From assembly GCA_040756715.1 (NCBI GenBank), contig JBFLYE010000212.1, forward strand, positions 1-18,327: a DNA stretch of 18,327 bases, written 5' to 3'. Each line of letters begins with the position of its first letter. Within the stretch, counting starts at the first letter, position 1. Shown here in pieces: positions 16,011-18,327 of this stretch. The DNA comes from a bacterium. Its GTDB lineage: Bacteria; UBA9089; UBA9088. The notes below the pieces were generated by a model that was not told the origin of the DNA, did not search any database, and saw only the letters and a list, made by a program, of their open reading frames with translations. A program made the translations under genes and the position numbers.

Positions 16011-17084
16011 AAAATAATTGTCTTTTCTATTAGGGCTGGGATGGGACATATTAAAGGAGGAGAGGTTCTCTGTGAGGCAATAAATACATTAGAGGGAAAT
16101 TCTGCAAAATCTATTATTCTCCTTGAAAATACATTTCTTGGCTGGTTTATCAATTTCTCATATCTATGGATGGCAAGGCATCTTCCTTTGGCTTGGAGCC
16201 TTCTTTATAAGCAAAAAATATTCTATTCACATACAGGGTATATTGATTATAGGATAAAAAGGGAGACATTAAGAATAATTGATAAAGAAAGTCCTGATTG
16301 CCTCTGTTCAACCCATCCATTCATTACATCTGCTATTTCAAAAATAAAAAATAGAAATTTCAAGCTTATATCAGTAGCAACAGATTTTAGCTGCCATCCA
16401 ATAGGGATAAAGCCCAATGTTGACCTTTTTATCGTGCCACACAAACATACATCAGAGCTTCTTTTAAAGATGGGTGTAGAAAAAGAAAAAATAAGGGTAA
16501 TTGGAATTCCCATATCATTAAAGTTTTCAAAATCAGGAAATATGTCAAAGAAAAGCCTTGGATTTGATGAAAAACCTATTATCCTTGAGATGGGTGGAGG
16601 TTATGGTCTTGGTCATATAGAGAGGTTTATTCCCGTTTTAGCAAAAAATAGGGAGCTATTTCAAGTAATAGTCATTGCAGGGAAAAATGAGGGTCTTAAA
16701 AAGAGACTAGAAGCCTCTCTTAAGAAATATGGAATAAAAGGAAGGGTATTTGGCTTTGTTGATAATGTTTCAGAGCTTATGGAAATATCTGATATTATTA
16801 TTGGAAAGCCAGGGGGTGTGGGGATTATGGAGGCTTGTGCAAAGGGTCTTCCCATTGTTATTACAGGGGTAGTGCCAGGTCAGGAAGAGGCAAATGCAAA
16901 AATTTTAATAGACGAAGGAATAGCGATTATGCCAAAATATAATGATATACCAAATGTGCTAAAAGATTTTTTGAATTATAAAGAAAAAATGAAGGAGATA
17001 AGCGAAAAGGCTTTAAAATTTTCAAAGCCCTATGCAAGCTTAAAGATTGCAAGGGCAATAATTGAGGAGGTTAAGATTAAATGA
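16008..17084 (+). CDS. MGDG synthase/MurG-type glycosyltransferase
   Basis: This 358-residue GT-B (GT28-like) enzyme has an N-terminal half of the MGDG-synthase acceptor type, with the glycine loop IRAGMGHIKGGE (8-19), and a C-terminal nucleotide-sugar half. The second half shows LEMGGGYGLGH (193-203), GKPGGVGIMEA (266-276) with Glu275 for the donor ribose, and PGQEEANA (290-297). Known relatives transfer Gal, Glc or GlcNAc from UDP-sugars to diacylglycerol or lipid II, at the cytoplasmic face of the inner membrane. A glycolipid or envelope-glycan product is therefore inferred. It is not MurG itself on context, as no cell-wall genes are nearby. The ATG is 10 bases past ribD, and the stop overlaps the Lrp gene start (ATGA). 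Confidence 0.87.
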   Translation: MKIIVFSIRAGMGHIKGGEVLCEAINTLEGNSAKSIILLENTFLGWFINFSYLWMARHLPLAWSLLYKQKIFYSHTGYIDYRIKRETLRIIDKESPDCLCSTHPFITSAISKIKNRNFKLISVATDFSCHPIGIKPNVDLFIVPHKHTSELLLKMGVEKEKIRVIGIPISLKFSKSGNMSKKSLGFDEKPIILEMGGGYGLGHIERFIPVLAKNRELFQVIVIAGKNEGLKKRLEASLKKYGIKGRVFGFVDNVSELMEISDIIIGKPGGVGIMEACAKGLPIVITGVVPGQEEANAKILIDEGIAIMPKYNDIPNVLKDFLNYKEKMKEISEKALKFSKPYASLKIARAIIEEVKIK

Positions 17085-17560
17085 AGAAAGAAATCCTTGA
17101 TATTCTTGAGAATGACGCAAGGCTATCAAAAGAGAAGATAGGGACTATGCTTGGGATCTCCGCCGATGAGGTAAAAAGGGAGATTGAGCAGTTTGAACAG
17201 GATGGGGTTATTGTAAAATACAAGACCATTATTGATTGGGAAAAGACAAGTGAAGAAAAGGTCTATGCCTTTATTGATGTTAGGGTTACACCAGAGAGGG
17301 ATAGGGGTTTTGATGCTATTGCAGAGAGGATTTGCCAATATCCTGAGGTTCATTCCCTCTATCTTATGTCTGGTGCTTATGACTTTGCTGTTGTGGTAAG
17401 CGGAAAGTCAATGAAAGAGCTTGCCTATTTTGTGGCAGAAAAGCTTGCCATAATAGAAAATGTCCGATCAACCACAACACACTTTATCCTTAAAAAATAT
17501 AAGATGGATGGCGTCTTATTAAAGAAAGAAGAGGATAAAAGGATACAAATGATGCCTTGA
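17081..17560 (+). CDS. Lrp/AsnC family transcriptional regulator
   Basis: The 159-residue protein has a winged-helix DNA-binding domain (1-50: [43 protein letters not shown]) of the AsnC type. An Lrp ligand-binding (RAM) domain follows (62-140), with FIDVRV, the [10 protein letters not shown] glycine turn (97-106) and [10 protein letters not shown]. Such proteins are octamer-forming DNA binders that sense amino acids or other small molecules. The effector and targets cannot be read. GGAGG lies 10 bases upstream of the ATG, and the 4-base overlap with the glycosyltransferase gene implies coupled translation. Its TGA lies inside the -35 box of the rpsO promoter. A charged tail ([12 protein letters not shown]) extends beyond the usual domain end. 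Confidence 0.9.
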   Translation: MKKEILDILENDARLSKEKIGTMLGISADEVKREIEQFEQDGVIVKYKTIIDWEKTSEEKVYAFIDVRVTPERDRGFDAIAERICQYPEVHSLYLMSGAYDFAVVVSGKSMKELAYFVAEKLAIIENVRSTTTHFILKKYKMDGVLLKKEEDKRIQMMP

Positions 17561-17585
17561 CAGCCATAGGTTGCCAATTTATAAT
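17557..17585 (+). promoter_or_regulatory. Perfect consensus sigma-70 promoter of rpsO
   Basis: TTGACA (17557-17562), an exact 17-base spacer and TATAAT (17580-17585) make a full-consensus promoter. Transcription would begin about 7 bases later, at 17592, which is the A of the rpsO ATG. The -35 box overlaps the stop codon of the Lrp gene. Confidence 0.8.
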
Positions 17586-17591
17586 TTTGAT

Positions 17592-17852
17592 ATGAAGGTA
17601 GTGAAAAAAGATATAATTGAGGAATATAAGCTTCATAGCACAGATACAGGTTCACCAGAGGTCCAGGTTTCTATATTTACGGCAAGGATTAACAACCTAA
17701 TAGAACACTTCAATGTCCATAAAAAGGACTTTCAAACAAGGAGAAGCCTGATAAAGCTTGTTAATAAAAGGAGAAGGCTTCTTTTGTACCTTAAAAGGAA
17801 ATCAAACGAAAGATATACCTCCCTCATCCAAAGGCTTAAGATAAGAAAGTGA
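17592..17852 (+). CDS. rpsO: 30S ribosomal protein S15
   Basis: The 86-residue protein matches bacterial S15 along its whole length (usual 88-89): [54 protein letters not shown] and [10 protein letters not shown]15 binds the central domain of 16S rRNA early in 30S assembly. The ATG at 17592 ([15 protein letters not shown]) is chosen over an upstream TTG at 17571, because that TTG lies in the promoter spacer and would add seven residues not seen in S15. There is no Shine-Dalgarno sequence, and the promoter places the transcript start on the ATG itself. Known S15 autoregulation through a structured leader would have no room here. No terminator is visible after the stop. Confidence 0.95.
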   Translation: MKVVKKDIIEEYKLHSTDTGSPEVQVSIFTARINNLIEHFNVHKKDFQTRRSLIKLVNKRRRLLLYLKRKSNERYTSLIQRLKIRK

Positions 17853-17916
17853 GGTTTATGGATTTTGGGTAGATTTCAGGTTCGAATATTAGGGCTGCTT
17901 AAGAGAATTTTACTAA

Positions 17917-18079
17917 GTGAAGTCCAAAAAGAAAAAGAAACCAGCACAAAAAATTGCCCTTTCTTTTGTCCTTCTTACAATCCTTACATTTTATAACCCA
18001 TCTTCGCAATCTTACTCAACAGCCACTCTTTGGTGATGAGGCAATCTATAGTATCTTCCCTCACTTAGTGCAAAAATAG
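17917..18079 (+). pseudogene. Frameshifted, truncated GT39/PMT-like glycosyltransferase remnant
   Basis: From GTG at 17917, reading gives a basic N-terminus (KSKKKKKPAQK) and a membrane helix (IALSFVLLTILTF), then the frame is lost. Removing one T from the TTTT run at 17989-17992 restores a frame with ITHLRNLTQQPLFGDEAIY and then SIFPHLVQK, ending at TAG (18077-18079). A first membrane helix followed by a loop with GDEAIY is typical of the N-terminus of dolichyl-phosphate-mannose-type (GT39/ArnT-like) glycosyltransferases, which are usually about 500 residues. Only about 50 residues remain, so it is both frameshifted and truncated. Assembly error could explain the T-run but not the missing remainder. 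Confidence 0.55.
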
Positions 18080-18229
18080 ATAGTGTGTGTTTAGCTGTTT
18101 AAAAATTCATCCACCTTTAAAAAATTTAACATAATTTTGCTTCGCTTTCGCTCACAAGATACTTCGTATTCCGTAGTAATTATTTTTAACATTTTGATAT
18201 TGTAACTACAAGTAAAAAGAAAAATATTA
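18080..18229. other. AT-rich intergenic stretch with short inverted repeats
   Basis: No gene is visible. The stretch holds AAAATT/AATTTT around a 6-base centre (near 18119-18137). A GCTTCGCTTTCGCTC run and a short ATAC-TTC-GTAT hairpin are flanked by ATAATT and AATTAT. It separates the glycosyltransferase remnant from the minus-strand gene and may mark a rearrangement junction. I cannot assign it to a known element. Confidence 0.3.
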
Positions 18230-18327
18230 CTAAACTTTGGCAAAAAATGACTTCATTGCTCCTAAACTATCATCTAACTCTAACTCCTTTAGAATATACT
18301 CTGTGCTGTTTCCTGTTTTGGCCATCC
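18230..18327 (-). CDS. Unidentified protein, C-terminal part (runs off the window)
   Basis: An open frame enters from the right edge and ends at TAG (18230-18232). The visible part includes MAKTGNSTEYILKELELDD, then SLGAMKSFFAKV, with a short amphipathic helix pattern. The Met at 18323-18325 may be internal or the actual start of a 31-residue peptide; the window ends two bases upstream of it. I do not recognise the family. Confidence 0.4.
   Translation of the reverse strand, partial: MAKTGNSTEYILKELELDDSLGAMKSFFAKV

Noticed and set aside
17571-17591. TTG start for rpsO
   Set aside because: It lies in the spacer of a consensus promoter and adds residues not found in S15.
17872-17900. tRNA-like T-loop (GGTTCGAAT) after rpsO
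   Set aside because: The flanking bases do not form a T-stem and no acceptor, D or anticodon arms are found upstream.

Overview
The window looks like a chromosomal stretch from an uncultured, low-GC, Gram-negative-type (diderm) bacterium. Evidence for an outer membrane is a C-terminal-Phe porin-like barrel, a PorV/PorQ-like barrel, and a large secreted repeat protein ending in a T9SS type A/FlgD-like C-terminal domain. My best guess is a candidate-phylum bacterium of the Desantisbacteria/Omnitrophota/WOR-3 sort. That rests on gene content and on degenerate short tandem repeats and is weak. I see no tRNA, rRNA, CRISPR array or intact transposon.

Layout. Positions 70-2453 (minus) hold a compact operon: an M29-like metallopeptidase homologue, a DUF362 protein with two 4Fe-4S clusters, and a small conserved hypothetical. 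A divergent, back-to-back promoter pair (2461-2499) separates it from a plus-strand operon (2517-6650): GNAT acetyltransferase, histidine phosphatase, ribulose-phosphate 3-epimerase-like protein and a long exported TPR protein. These four overlap one another by 1-4 bases. Converging on them from the right (6702-11851, minus) are a 15-repeat FG-GAP/VCBS surface protein and a PorV-like barrel, overlapping by 4 bases. A minus-strand porin-like gene (12043-13290) follows, with a strong terminator and a long, structured leader. Then come gatA (13483-14913, minus) and, divergently, ribD, an MGDG-synthase/MurG-type glycosyltransferase and an Lrp/AsnC regulator. rpsO follows with its own consensus promoter. 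The last 475 bases hold a frameshifted, truncated GT39-like glycosyltransferase remnant and the 3' end of an unidentified minus-strand gene.

How the genes work together. The FG-GAP protein, its sorting-type C-terminus and the co-transcribed PorV-like barrel suggest a secreted cargo paired with an outer-membrane partner of the type 9 secretion style. GatA, RibD, S15 and the epimerase-like protein are housekeeping. The glycosyltransferase probably makes a glycolipid or envelope glycan.

Most unusual signals. (1) Short tandem arrays (8-bp RRCACCAG, 7-bp ATTTRGG, 7-bp ASTCCTG) lie inside coding sequence. They extend two signal peptides directly after the same start sequence and insert about seven residues into RibD. 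(2) Several genes start only 6-10 bases after a TATAAT-like box, which suggests leaderless transcripts; rpsO has a perfect TTGACA-17-TATAAT. (3) The porin-like gene, in contrast, has a leader of about 120 nt with an orphan Shine-Dalgarno sequence, a 16-bp palindrome and a GAAA-capped hairpin.
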